The translations under genes and the position numbers were made by a program. Below are positions 44,690 to 56,187 of a DNA stretch of 64,000 nucleotides, piece after piece; the first letter of the stretch is position 1; the number at the start of each line of letters is the position of its first letter. The notes under the pieces were generated by a model, which worked only from the letters and a program-made list of their open reading frames with translations, had not been told where the DNA came from and searched no databases. The DNA lies in contig JAAEAF010000638.1 of NCBI GenBank assembly GCA_011037195.1, positions 200,619-264,618 of the forward strand. The letters run 5' to 3'. The DNA is from Triatoma infestans. Lineage: Eukaryota; Arthropoda; Insecta; Hemiptera; Reduviidae.

Positions 44690-45335
44690 AACAGGAAGTT
44701 AGATTGGAGAAGCCACCCAGTGGTTACACTTGGTTATCATGGAACGTGTCATGACAATAGTAGATCGCGAGGTCATCTCCTCTTTAATCTCCTTAGGGGA
44801 TTACTGTATTGTAGGGCAGGAGAGCTGTTCTATTAGAGAATTGGAATGAGCTGCCGAAGAGGAATGAAATTTGAGTAAACGAGATTTCGCTAAATCGTTG
44901 ACAAAAGGAATGTTCAGGTCATTGTGGATAGTGAGGTTCGATATAAAAAATGGAGCATTAAGGATTTTCCGAAGAATTTTTTACTCCAAGGATTGGAATG
45001 TTAATCATCTATCCAGGTATAGTCCAAGCTAACGTACAGTGCTGACTGATGGAATAAGAATTTGGTTAATGAATACAGGTGGTAGGATTTTTCGTCGAAG
45101 CGTAAATACTATGTACTTTGATTTGGTTGGATTAATTTTGATTCGCCTTTTAACTAATCAGGTCTGGAGTTGGTGCGAGATGCGTCTGGAGAGCCCTGAT
45201 AGCAATAATAGAGTCGAGATGAGGGGACAGTATTGCGGTATCGGCCGCAAAGATAGATATGATGGTATTTGGATGCTGTGGAATATCTGCTGTGTACAAG
45301 GTATACAGGAGAGGTCGAGGATACATTAATATTAA
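44690..45335 (-). pseudogene. Jockey-like reverse transcriptase remnant
   Basis: Minus-strand reading: PLLYTLYTADIPQHPNTIIS, then IFAADTAILS (catalytic FADD altered to FAAD), INPTKSKYIVFTLRR, VRYLGLYLD, and after an internal deletion of most of the thumb RKILNAPFFISNLTIHNDLN and IPFVNDLAKS, which is the characteristic Jockey C-terminal ending. Frameshifts separate blocks. The lost catalytic Asp and the deletion rule out activity. Plus-strand open frames over it (45039-45329) are shadows. Confidence 0.82.
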
Positions 45336-45463
45336 TGAATTTGTCTAATTGTAATAGTGTCAAAAGAAAATATTGTGCCCATTGATAGTGTTTTTTTGCT
45401 GTTTAAAGTTATAAATTATTGATTTTAGTTGAAGTTTTTTGGCTGTTTGTTATTTTGATTATT

Positions 45464-45835
45464 ATTTGGATAATAAAGTTTTGAACCTTATTTACAGCCT
45501 TTTTTTATTTTGTATTTATTTTTGTATTCTTGTAATTACATTTGCTCCCAACGTTGGGACCAAATTAATTACAAGAATAAAAAAGTAACAGAGGTTGGTA
45601 AAGTTATAATTTTCGGACAAATCAATTTTCTGTATACAATTTACATATTATAAAATTTATTGCATAATTCTTAACTTAATTTCAGTGTTGTAAAACAAAA
45701 GGAAAAAATCCCTAGACAATTACACGTGTAGTGTCGAAACGGTGGGAGCAAATGTAATTACAAGAATAAAAAAATAAATACAAAATAAAAAAAGGCTGTA
45801 AATAAGGTTCAAAACCTTTTTATTATCCAAGAAAT
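45464..45835. mobile_element. Foldback element with ~95-bp inverted arms
   Basis: Left arm (about 45464-45555) reads GGATAATAAAGTTTTGAACC, TTATTTACAGCC and CTTGTAATTACATTTGCTCC. The right arm (45741-45835) is its inverse, GGGAGCAAATGTAATTACAA to GGTTCAAAACC. A third, shorter inverse piece AATTACAAGAATAAAAAAGT lies inside at about 45568. No protein encoded and no clear target duplication. It directly adjoins the Jockey remnant. Confidence 0.78.
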
Positions 45836-45935
45836 AGTTATAAATTATTTTCTTTATATAAGCTTAGCATAAGATACATTGTGTCTAGTATTCTATATAA
45901 ACTATATTGTATGTAATGTTAGTAAAGTGGTAGTG

Positions 45936-45936
<1 letters not shown>

Positions 45937-45980
<44 letters not shown>

Positions 45981-45982
45981 AT
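45937..45982 (+). repeat. TA/TG compound microsatellite
   Basis: A TA run of about 10 units is followed by a TG run of about 10 units. A short plus-strand open frame passes through it and is not a gene. Confidence 0.9.
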
Positions 45983-46538
45983 ACAGTGGGAAGCTAATGT
46001 TTCCCTGATTAATAGGCTAAAACCAAAGATTTCACATGGCACCTATCATCAAGATAGACTTCATCATCAATCAGTAAGTATGAGGATTGACACTGCCACC
46101 TGTAGATATTGCTGCTTGATGTTAGGTTGGGATATCAGCAGGGTCACAAAGATCACTGAAGATGTGATTAGCCTACTTTCCATGTAATCAGGTTAATTTA
46201 CCTAATACAGAGACAAGGAGAACAAGGTGATAATCTAAATAAAATAGTATTTTATTAAATAAAAATGAGTATCACGAAGTATGAGAAAATAATCTGATTA
46301 GTAGTAGTAATAACTTCTTCAAACTTGGAACTTATTTTTGTTCATTATTTGTATAGCTATCTTCAATATTGTACTGATATAGGTAACCACACCAAACAAT
46401 AAAAAGGCAATTTTGTGGGAACCGTAACGTTTCAGTTGTCCCAGAATTTTCGAAAATTAATTTGTAATATATATATATCAAAATTTTAAAGATATCGTCA
46501 AGAAACTGTGAAAAATCTAATCAGCACTTATTACTCAT

Positions 46539-47193
46539 GTAATGGAATAGTTTGATGTGATTCCTGTGTAGTAGATGTCTTGAAGAGGGCGGAAGTTAGT
46601 TGAGAGATTTTGGAAGTTAGTGCATCAAATTATTAATACGGATTTTATAAAAATAAACTGTATTTTAACAATAATTTTAACGTATAAATGGTAACTAATA
46701 ACTAGCAAAATACTTAGGAATAAATAGAAGATAAATAAGTAATAAATTAGAATGATAAAATAAACGAACTAAGATGCACTACTAAAAGATGATAAGTTTA
46801 AATGAAACTGTGTATAGTCGCGTAAACTGCTGCTCGTGTATATGGACGTGCTCGTATCGTCGTATAAGATATAATGATCCTCTCGTTGTATATGATAGAG
46901 TTTATATATCGGTGTTGGCCACACTCACACCAAGACATCTGTCCTAGTGTGCGACCTTGTGCGACCTTCGTAGTTTGCTGACCTTATTTAGGTCAGTGGC
47001 CAACCTTATCGGTGCTTGCTTTGATGTAAAGTATTGAAAAGGGCTTTGTTGTTTGTTTGGCCGGCATTGTCTTGAAGACGGCGGCCTGCTAGGTCGCTGG
47101 TTATAAATTGCTCTTTTATTACTGCCATCCTTTGTTAAGATAGCAGCTGGCTGGAACCACTTTGACACTGGTATGACTTTCCATGTCATTACA
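46539..47193 (-). mobile_element. Solo LTR of an LTR retrotransposon
   Basis: A 655-bp segment begins TGTAATGG and ends TCATTACA, so the ends are inverted repeats (TGTAATG/CATTACA) with the canonical TG...CA. It is flanked by CTCA on both sides (46535-46538 and 47194-47197), a 4-bp target duplication. On the minus strand a TATA-like motif (GATATATAAACTC, about 46905) lies mid-element, as expected of a U3-R boundary, so I infer minus orientation. There are no internal coding regions or second LTR nearby, so it likely arose by LTR-LTR recombination. Superfamily (Gypsy or BEL) is undetermined. Confidence 0.78.
46900..46918 (-). promoter_or_regulatory. TATA-like promoter motif within the solo LTR
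   Basis: TATATAAAC on the minus strand sits in the LTR where the transcription start of a full element would lie. The downstream sequence on minus is C/T/A-rich, as is usual for R-U5. Confidence 0.4.
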
Positions 47194-47197
47194 CTCA

Positions 47198-48639
47198 CCT
47201 ACATAAAAACATCGACTAAATATTTTTGTTTTTTAATTTCTAATCAAGATTCATTTCGTAAAATTTAACAAGATTAGTAATGCTTACTTTCTCGTATAGC
47301 AATAAGAGCAAGTAAAAGTGATACATTTACCAGATCGTCTTGTAATGCTCTCTACTTTTATGGTATTCTTGTATCTTCCCCTTTTACAAAGTTGTTTGAA
47401 ATTGGCCGTAGAAAGGTTGTTAGATTTATTGTACAAGTTAACAGTAGAAAGATGTGATGATGGTGAGAGGTACAGAGGAAAATGAAGCTTTGGCGGAGAT
47501 AAGAAAAAGACAGAAATAGCGTGTAAAAAAAAGAGAGAGAAAAGAGAAAAAGTTCAGTAGAGATAGTTTAACTTTGGTAAAAATGTAGTAATGTCAGTAG
47601 GGGGCAGTAGAGCTTGTAGTTTTTGCGTTGCTTTATAGCAGCGCACCGCCGCCGCCGCCGCCAAACAAGCGCTACCCAAGTTTTACTGTAACATTCAACC
47701 AAACAAACTGCCAACCAGTTTACAATGTAACTTGCTAGCTGGTTGATTTGCAGGCTTGCTGAATCTAGAACTGGAACATACAATAGAGAGGTGGTTTATT
47801 GGTGAGAGAGAGAGGTGTATCATGCCCCCTCCACTGCGATGTGTGTAGGCGGCTATATCTCTCTAGCACTCTCCACACTATCTGCCAAACTTATCGAACC
47901 ATTCCTTCACCATCATTATTCCATCTTCACTTCTCTCTCATTCACACAACTCTACAGCCGTTTTCCCCATTCATCCTCCTCTCTCTCTAAATATATCTAT
48001 TTTCTTTATCACTCTTCAAAACCATAAGACACATCAAAAAAGATTACAAAAAAAACCTAAAAAAAGACATCTGTGAATTTATAACTTCCAAATGCCAAAT
48101 CTTTCAGTGACAAAAAGAAATGTATGTCCAAAAGATCGCAAATTTAATCTCTGCTATGAAATGCATACAAATGGATTTAAAAGAAATCCGAACTCCCCTC
48201 ACCCCCTCCAGAATACTTCTATAATTAGTTTTTACGAAAAAATGTTTTAACTAAAATTGATGTTAGGGATACTTGTTTTTGTAATAAAGAATCCAAAAAC
48301 TTGAATAAAACCGTTAGAACAAATTACATTAAAATTATTTTAAAAAACTGCAACTTTCTTACCAACTTCTTCAAAACTTATTTTCAGTGCCGTGGTGGAT
48401 TAGTATGAGTATGCAATTATGAAGAGCGACCAGCTGCAAAGACAAATCCAATGCGACCTAGAAGATCTGTTATGGCTTCTTAGCGTGCCAATATGTCATT
48501 GTGAATGAGTTAATATCATGGTGAGCTCTAAAATTTGTCTATAGATACGCTTAATCTATATTAAGTAAAGTAATGCCTATTATTATAAAAAATTATAATT
48601 TTTGCCCTCGCCCAGCAAGTGCTGCAGTGCAGTTACCGG
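47198..48639. other. Noncoding stretch with microsatellites
   Basis: A CCG repeat (CGCCGCCGCCGCCGCC, about 47646-47661) makes a local GC island. CT/AG-rich tracts surround 47800-47990. Degenerate HINE words occur at about 48180-48330 (CCCCCTCCAGAATACTTC). Short open frames here show no motif. Confidence 0.4.
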
Positions 48640-49165
48640 AGTAACTTAGCAAAGATGGACTGGCCAGTCACAAAACATGAGTGGGACACATTCTACGTAT
48701 TGTAGAAGCGATGAGCTCAGCAGAAAAGAGACCACTACAGCGCCGACGTCAACCTCCGTCTCACATGTCCCGCAACTCTATTGCCAGGTCTCATTTCAGC
48801 TGAAGTTGACATAATGTTGCGGTCCAGAGGAGCCGCAATATCCACAACGGTTAACTTTCTAGCAGGCTTGTCCGGCAGATTATATCTGGCTTGTTGGCTT
48901 CGACTGCCCAGTCAGTGGAGATCGCAACATGCCTCAATAGTTTCCTTGCCTGTTTTCAAGTACAGGTTCCGGCCTGATTAGGTTACCTATATTAGGTAAC
49001 TTCCCGTCATGACTTCCTGGACCACTTTACGTATATCTTTTGTACCAAGCAAGAGAACTGACCTGAGCCAGCGAAGGGCAGCCACCAATCACATGCTGGA
49101 GGATAGATTTTCCCAAGCGCTGACAAAGCCGGCTGTGGACCAGAATACCCCCGATCATATGCCAT
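48640..49165 (-). pseudogene. Possible LINE C-terminal fragment (PD...VDIAAPLDRNI type)
   Basis: Minus-strand frames give WLRSVLLLGTKDIRKVVQEV, EANKPDIIC and VVDIAAPLDRNI. The pair xxPDI ... VDxxxPxDxNI resembles a C-terminal module found in some arthropod LINE-like ORF2 proteins and has PD-(D/E)-type flavour. Stops and shifts are frequent, and no RT motif is present. The clade is not determined. A GTAG tetranucleotide run follows at about 49167-49183. Confidence 0.35.
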
Positions 49166-49429
49166 TGGTAGGTAGGTAGGTAGGAATCAATTTATCCTCA
49201 TTGGAGATGACGATACCCTTGGTGTCGGTGAACAGGCCACCCGTAGAGAAACAAACAATACGTCGCTAAGTCCATGGCCGTCCCAAAAGTTATTATTATT
49301 TTCATTATATAATGCGGAGTGCATGTCCATGTTCAGGTATAGTGGATGATTAGCAAATGCTTTCCATACATTAAAACTCGTGAATTGATTAGACTCGTGT
49401 TATATATTTTATAAAATTCAAGGCCAAGA

Positions 49430-49530
49430 TTGGAAATCGAACCCAGATTGCGACTACAATCGAGCATAGCAATCCTGATCCCTGATCGCTTTGCTTTCGT
49501 AGCGCTACCGTGCTACTGCTAATTGAAACT
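49430..49530 (-). repeat. Possible tRNA-like fragment
   Basis: On the minus strand GGGTTCGATTTCC resembles a B box. TAGCACGGTAGCGC upstream could be a degraded A box. The body does not match families 1-3. Weak evidence only. Confidence 0.25.
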
Positions 49531-49553
49531 AAAATTGCAACAGTACACCCTTA

Positions 49554-50371
49554 TTATTATTCGCAGAAGGGGAGGGCAAACCCTACGCTATCCAAAGCCT
49601 CCCAGGGCCCATATAGCTACCCCTAAAGAATAACAACCACTGGGACTAGAATGAAAATCCAGGCCCAGGTTTTAACCATCTAAGTTTCACCACAGACCGA
49701 ACAAATCGGACCAAAACCTTAAAAGGACACAGCTTAAGATCCTCTACCGATATCCTACTTCCGGCCGAAGGTCCTAAACCTAATCTCCTCACAACCCAAA
49801 CAATTCGTCATCAGATGCATGGGTGTTTCCTCCTCAGTCTCACAAACTCTACAAAAGGGGTCAGGCACGAGTCCCATTATATAGAGATGTCTCCTTAAAC
49901 CACAATGCCCAGTGAGGAATCCAACCAGATGCCTGAGGGAGGTCCGTGAAAGACATCGGACCCCGCTACTCAAAGCTCCGTCCGGGCCCCCAATGAGCAT
50001 TTTAGACTGCCGACAACCCACTGCACTCATCCACGTCTGAAAGCCCGACAAACATGTGCCAGAAGACACACCAACAGCAGGCTCTGGACCAATGAAAGGG
50101 AGAGAGGCACCTAATTTGGCAAACCTATCCACCTCCTCATTCCCAAAGATTCCCATATGACCTGGAACCCAGACCAGAAGCACATCCTTTAAATGAAGAA
50201 AGATCTTCCAGTCTTTTAGGACATTCCAACACCAATCTGGAAGTGAAGACACATGAATTAAGCGCCTTCAACGCAGCCTGGCTGTCCGAGCAGATACAAA
50301 CACCTTTTAAATTAGTGTTACGCACCCTCTCATCCAAAATACAGCAAAGAATTGCATAAACCTCAGCCTGG
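49554..50371 (-). mobile_element. I-like retrotransposon fragment with 15-bp target duplication
   Basis: The insert is 818 bp, flanked by AACAGTACACCCTTA at 49539-49553 and 50372-50386 (perfect). The minus strand begins inside RNase H (LFQAEVYAIL) and ends with a TAA tail (TTA repeats at plus 49551-49561). It is severely 5'-truncated and has a frameshift in the RNase H. Confidence 0.9.
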
Positions 50372-50395
50372 AACAGTACACCCTTAAGTAACTGC
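49755..50395 (-). pseudogene. I-like RNase H and C-terminal CCHC fragment
   Basis: One frame (about 50395-50200) has FQAEVYAILCC (Glu) and ICSDSQAALKALNS (Asp). The frame then shifts near 50200 to LVWVPGHMGIFGNEEVDRFA (last Asp in EVD), PFIGPEP, LVGFLTGHCGLRRHLYIMGL and CRVCETEEETPMHLMTNC, an intact C-x2-C-x8-H-x4-C. The first residues before LFQAE come from the target duplication. The YTDGS block is lost by 5' truncation. Confidence 0.87.
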
Positions 50396-51224
50396 ACAAG
50401 TAAACTCTCCCCTGTAGAAACTATGTGTCATGTGTGAGGAGTGCTTGAGGTGTGTGTGTAAGTATTGTTCTAGCGATCAGGAAGAGATATATGCAATTTG
50501 CACAGTAATAATTGGCAAACTTTCTTGGAACTTCTAATTTGTCTAAATATTTAGTAATCTTCCATATTTGTTAAGGTAGCACGACCTTCTCCAGTCCTAC
50601 ACAACCTAAAGGTGATTCACTCACTAATTCGCATAGATATTTTTTTACTATTGGTTAGTTTATAAAACCTTTAATATATAATTAAAAATAAAGTTATTGA
50701 AAAGTTAGCATAGATCATGGAAACTGAATAGTTTTAGTACTAGAAGTTAGCTGAATGGAAATAATTTCGTTCTTAAAAAGAAATGAAAAGACTTGGCTCA
50801 TTAAAATTTCATACTTGAATATCACAGTTGGAGATTCTCTAATTATTTATTCACTGAGGTACAATTATAAAAAAAAAAAAAAAAAAAATTATCAAATGAA
50901 CAAAATTTAACTCTTTAGCAAAATGTAAATGACAAAAAGTTGTTCCAATTATTCAAGAGAGGTGAATAACATAAAGAATCAATACAGCCGCAATACTGAA
51001 TTTAAGAGTATGAACCTTCTTCCTAAGTAAGAAAATTTTAATGCAATTTAAGAGATATTGTGATAATGCATTCAACGTATATAACAAAAGATTGATATAT
51101 ATACAAAGTATATAATTTAATTTCCCCTTAATATATTTAATTAAATTATTACCTAATTCTGTCATAAAATACTGATATATACTTTGTACCTGTTGGTAAA
51201 GGGTTAAATGCTTGTCGATATGAA
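50387..51224. other. AT-rich spacer
   Basis: No recognisable gene. A long A run is at about 50870-50888. Confidence 0.45.
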
Positions 51225-51770
51225 TTTTTTACTAATTTCATTAACATGTAGTTGGATGCAAAGATAACCGTATTTCTATAATAGCTCTTCACAAGGTCGG
51301 CAAATCAGCTTCTCAGATTTTTGGAACCCTTCATCCTCTAGGTATTAACCATTTCACCATTCAAAGGTACTGCAGAACGTTCCGTTCAGGGTGTCATCGA
51401 AGTTCCATTATAGTTTAGTGGGAAATGAGCTACCAGGAGACACAAGAATTTTTTGAAAAAATGTTAAAACTTACGTGAATATTTGCCAAGAGGATATTTC
51501 AGAATTAATTCAAAAATTTAATATTCATTGGATGTTTCAGTAAGATTCAGCATCTGCCAGCAAGACGAGATCCATCCAAGCTAAGATTGATAGTTACTGA
51601 GTTTATAATGCTGAAGATTGATCTCAATCCTTGAAACAAGTCTTTAGTAGTGCGAACAGCTGAATTTCTGTGCAGTGAAATTCTAAGTAATTCGACTGAT
51701 GATTGACCAAGAGACTTAATACAAGCATTAAGGCTAGAAATGGATTAATTATTAATAATTTTTTTGTTTT
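51225..51770 (+). pseudogene. Second mariner/Tc1-superfamily transposase pseudogene
   Basis: Plus-strand blocks in order: IIALHKVGKSASQIFGTLHP with FTIQRYCRTF (helix-turn-helix), then, after a large deletion and rearrangement, WMFQ-stop-DSASASKTRSIQ (normally WTFQQDSAPAHK with the second catalytic Asp), YNAEDWSQS, and finally TKRLNTSIKARNGLI. The order and wording differ from the mariner at 28160-28990, so this is a different lineage (maT/mori-like wording). The first and third catalytic regions are gone. The 61-codon frame starting at 51703 is only its C-terminal shred. Confidence 0.72.
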
Positions 51771-53039
51771 TAATATCCTTGAGAATGTTACTAATCGTTC
51801 CCAAATAAAAGTTTTGTTTCATTTCAAAACTAGTAGATATTATATTACAACCTACAATGTTAGAATCCAACGTTACGTTAGAAAATAATAAGTTATACTC
51901 CTACACAACGTTCATTTCTCATTTAAAGCATTCTTCCGTATACATGTAAATAAAAATTTATTATTTGTATTTCTGTATGTTATTTTTGAAATTGTTATTT
52001 TAAAAATACATAAAAGTATTATTAAAGTCGCAGTTTCGAATAACTGCTCTTGACCGAAATCTTCGGTACGGATCCCCCTTGTGATATATTTTATTTTATG
52101 GAATTTAATTTTTTTTAAATTGAGATATTATTCGGTTTTGAATTTTTGTGTTCAACACGAAAGATCATTCGGTAATAACATCTGCTTCGCACTCAAGATT
52201 ATCCTACAGTATATACTACTTCCTGTGAAAGCTCAATTTCAAAAACCTGACCTCAAAGATATGAGAAAATAAAAATATAAATTATACAAATTGCTTACAT
52301 TTTTGTATATAATTTTAGCCATTTTTGAGCTTTATAAATAAATTAAGTCATTTACTATAATGTTTATGTTGGCCACTATGCACAGAAAATGAAAAAGAAT
52401 GAAGTGGGGATAGAAGAATCCCATTCAACATTTAAGTGAGAAGAAAGTGAAGTAAAAAAACCTACTGGTAGCTATTCATTAATAAAAAGTAATCTAACTT
52501 TTTGCTGAAAGTGGAGTGGGAGAGGATGTGGAAACTTTTCAAGTTAAATATACTAACTATTCAGATGTACTGCAGCATTGAAGATACCAGGACGAGCGCC
52601 AACTCCACAAGCTCAGTATTCAGTCCGTCGGTGTATACATAGTATAGCGGAGCAGGATAATATCACCACCGTTCTGTACATCCTACCTTCCTCCGAGGAA
52701 CTTATACTTCCAGTTCTAGTACACTTGAATTTATAAGTTCTACACGCTAAAGGATATATAAATAAAATGGGCCATACACAGACCACCACACTTTGTAGAG
52801 AATCTCTGTGGCTGTTGGATGAATAAATACAATGCTATAAAAGTTATATCATTATAGCGTTATTACTTCCCCCCACTAATGCCATGAAGTACATGCAGTA
52901 TCATGGCAGTGGAATACACGGGAGTTCAAGTATTGCTAAATTTTCTATCCAACCATTCTATGTATATGCAAATTTATATTCAATCTAAGCCCCTTATTAC
53001 TAATTTTAATAATATGAATTAGCACACGTCACGATTTTT
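51771..53039. other. AT-rich spacer
   Basis: No recognisable gene. CTACTTCCTGTGAAAGCTCA near 52218 is a faint HINE 3'-end trace. Confidence 0.4.
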
Positions 53040-53690
53040 TTTTGTTTGTTTAAACTAAATATTTGGTGACCGCAGGAAGAAAGAGAAGATTTGGAGATTT
53101 GCATATTGGAAACACGTATTTTGAAAAGGTGTCTGAATTCAAATATCTGGTATCGATTGTATCTAGTAGATGTGAGGAAAAAAAAAGTATCAAGAATTAG
53201 CTTGCGGCTGGAAATAGATACTATGAAGCATTTCGGCTGTATAGACGTTTGTTCAGAAAGGCATAAAGCGCAATTTATAAAACTGTGATTAGGCCTGAAG
53301 TTATGTATGGTGCTGAATTTAGCCGGCAGCAGATGAACTCCGTCTGAATTGCTGGAAAAGAAAGTTCTTCGTAACATCTTCGGCCTTGTAGTTGAAAACG
53401 GAATACCGGGGCCAGAAAGAATAAAGAGAGGTTCAAAGCCTTGTATGAGGAAGAGGACCTGGTAGACAACTTTACAGGATGGATGAAGAGCGAAGCCCGA
53501 AACCGTTAAATGAAAGACTAGGCGAATGAAGGCCATGAGGGAGGCCATGGTGAGATGCATGCAAGTGTCGGGGATGATCTGAGCCGTTCAGGAGTTAAGC
53601 AGTGGGAGAAAGACAAGCGACACGAAGAGTGGAGGACAATGCCATGCATGGACCGTTGCGTCATAGAGTAGAATAAGTAAAAGATTTTTG
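53040..53690 (+). pseudogene. RTE-like reverse transcriptase remnant
   Basis: Plus-strand frames read FEKVSEFKYLVSIVSSR (the xFKYLGSxVS motif after the palm), AIYKTVIRPEVMYGAE (thumb), then a decayed C-terminal part (LNERLGE, RRVEDNAMHG). The palm with its YxDD lies upstream and is not recognisable. Frames shift and stop often. The 184-codon minus-strand frame at 53006-53560 is antisense to it and is not a gene. Confidence 0.68.
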
Positions 53691-53755
53691 TTAATAATTT
53701 AGCATGAATTCTATGATTTCTTTTATGTTTCTTTTATGATTTATTTTTTATGGTG

Positions 53756-53925
53756 TTACTCTCTCATTACAGATAACACTGCCCATCATTGAAACCGAAC
53801 GGAGAGAGAGCTGTGGATTCTCTCTTATGGCGAGAAAATCAAATCAATTAAGCGCTGCCACTACTCAAACCTGGATTTTCTGCAATACAACATGTTACCA
53901 CTAAACCGATAACGCCGTCAATCTT
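53756..53925 (-). repeat. SINE family 1, degenerate copy
   Basis: The plus-strand words ACAGATAACACTGCCCATCA and GAGAGCTGTGG match the inverse of the family body. At the right the tRNA-like head is degraded. Confidence 0.5.
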
Positions 53926-55137
53926 CATCATAAATTAAGGATGGAATTATTGAAGACGTTAAATGATACTGATATTTTTCATTTGGTTTGAATATAACAG
54001 ACTGATTTTTATATCTCGATGTATAAATCTATCAACTCTACGTTGCTGTTTTTAAATTTGATTTTTTTTTTTAATATATTTTATTAATGAAATAAGATGA
54101 ATAATGTTAGATTTTTTTTGTCAGTCTGACTGACTGTAAAGAGAAACTTTAATAAAACTGACTCAAAGAAAAAAACTCCGAATAACGTTATGTTAATTTT
54201 TTTCTCTGATAGTATCAATGGTAAGTTTTAAAATTATTCATTTCCAAAATAGCAAGTATAGAAAATTATAATATTTAACACTTTTCAGCAGCTTTTCGAG
54301 AGAACTACAAACTCCAAAAAAGAATTTACGAAACTAAAACAAGAGCGCCCTCGCTCTGAAGAGAAAATGAAATAGAAAACAAACAAAATTTTAAAAAATT
54401 CTGGTAACAATACAGACAACTTTCGCTTATTGAAATGTTCAAAACTGTAAAGAACAAATTTTCTTCAAAGAGGGACATTTATTAATAGAAAAAGAACTGC
54501 GCATTCTGGCAACATGGCGGCTTAGAGGGTAGCGCAGTAATACGCAGCTATCATTAAATTCCCTAAAACTTATTATCTTGGATAAATAATTCAAATAAAA
54601 GCGACAGAACTGCATATGTGAGTTTATAATAAACAAAGAATTATCGTTAAAACCGTTTCACAGAAAAATGAATAATTTAAAAAAAAAAAAAATCGGTTTA
54701 GTTGCACTTCCTCTTTATGAGTTTTGATTTCCGCCTAGTGATATATAAACGCAAAATATAGTTTAAGCTTAGTGTGACATTTCGTTTTTTAATTATGCCC
54801 GTCCGTATTTTCCATGCTCAGAAAGGGAAGTGGGGCTAGCCACTTTGCAAGTTCTAGCTCACCACCTTACAACACTCACCACCAAACAAAAACATTCTAT
54901 GTACAAGCACAGACACCCAAGGAAGCAAAGATGATCCTTCAATTCTCAGATGATTTGGCTTTGAAGCAATATCTGTACATATCTTAACATATTTCCAAAT
55001 ATTATCCACAAACACTTGGGTAAAAAACATTTTTTTCGTATTCAGCGAACTTAAATCGTTTCCGTGAAACCATAATTTCGTCATATAGAAATTGGCATTA
55101 TAGAAATAATTTCTCTTAATTCAGTAAAGTAATGCCT
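53926..55137. other. AT-rich spacer with faint HINE trace and an unexplained open frame
   Basis: A degenerate HINE piece may lie at about 54640-54790 (GTTGCACTTCCTCTTTATGA). A 76-codon minus-strand frame (54854-55084) has a mixed, fairly polar product (ASKPNHLRIEGSSLLPWVSV) that I do not recognise. Confidence 0.35.
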
Positions 55138-55325
55138 ATTTTTTCAGGAGGGCTTAACGTCCAACAACCAAATTAGGTGTCCTGGACGGGGGCGGAAGCA
55201 CCTACTTTACTATTAACATTTTTTTTTTAAATATAAAATTTAGCAGTTATAAGCTGGACTCGAACTGGGGTCCTCCCATTTACAAGTCCATGCTCATAAC
55301 CGCTACACCAACACCCGACCCTTCT
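55138..55325 (-). mobile_element. tRNA-derived SINE, family 3
   Basis: The minus strand starts GTTGGTGTAGCGGTTATGAG (A box) and continues to CAGTTCGAGTCC (B box), then a T/A-rich stretch, GGTGCTTCCGCCCCCGTCC and GGTTGTTGGACGTTAAGCC, matching 16868-17050 in inverse orientation. Confidence 0.75.
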
Positions 55326-56187
55326 TAATTCAGTATAATTTTCAAAATAAACATTATAAAGTGAAATAATAATGTTTATTAAAAAGATATTTTAATGTAC
55401 GATCAAGTTTCCTAGTTTTTTTAAAAAGACCAAATAAATAAAGGAGGCACTGGTGAAATGGATGGGAAGATTTAAAGGAAAGTACACAGGTGGTTCATGT
55501 TGAGACCAGGAGCATCATCATTTTCGTTTTCACCTTCTCTCTGTCTCTGTTTAAGAGAGAATGTTATATTACAATTAGTGGTAATGGTGGTGAATATTAT
55601 ATTCAGAGCAGAAGAGATGGTCCAAGGTGAATACAGCAAGTGGGAAATGTAGATAGCGAAGACTAGAATTCTGAAATGGGAAATTACATCGGTAGGGTAT
55701 TATTAGGCCAGTGGTAGAACTGTATAGCCACTCAGCTGTGGTGGGTTTAAATGGCTGACCACTTTTACACGCGCTCTCTCTCTGCCTCTCACGCTCCCTC
55801 CGCTCACTGTATCCCCCTCTTGGGATGGTCTACCTAGCTACCCTCCGAGTGAATAGACCATCAGTTGGTATAATCCAGCTTGCTCGTAATTAGAACAGCA
55901 TACATGCCCGCAATAGTTTTTCTTCTTCTAGCGTAATAACTGTTCTTTCTTATTGGTACTGCTGCCATTTCTACAATTTCTCTATGGTTTCTCTAACCTC
56001 TATTGATACTAAATGATTGAACGCCATTTTGTCTTTTATATCTATTAAAAGAAAAAGTAATTATTTATTGAATGCCGCTCCTTCTGGATAATAACTAATA
56101 ATGACTGCTATGATATAAAAAATAATTTATTATGTTATAAAGTAATAAGTATCAACTCTTCATTTACGACACACACACACAAACATA
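55326..56187. other. No recognisable gene
   Basis: Mixed composition, with a CTCTCTCTC-rich stretch near 55775. Nothing recognisable. Confidence 0.4.

Noticed and set aside
53006..53560. A 184-codon minus-strand open frame
   Set aside because: It is antisense to an RTE-like remnant. The plus strand explains the sequence better.
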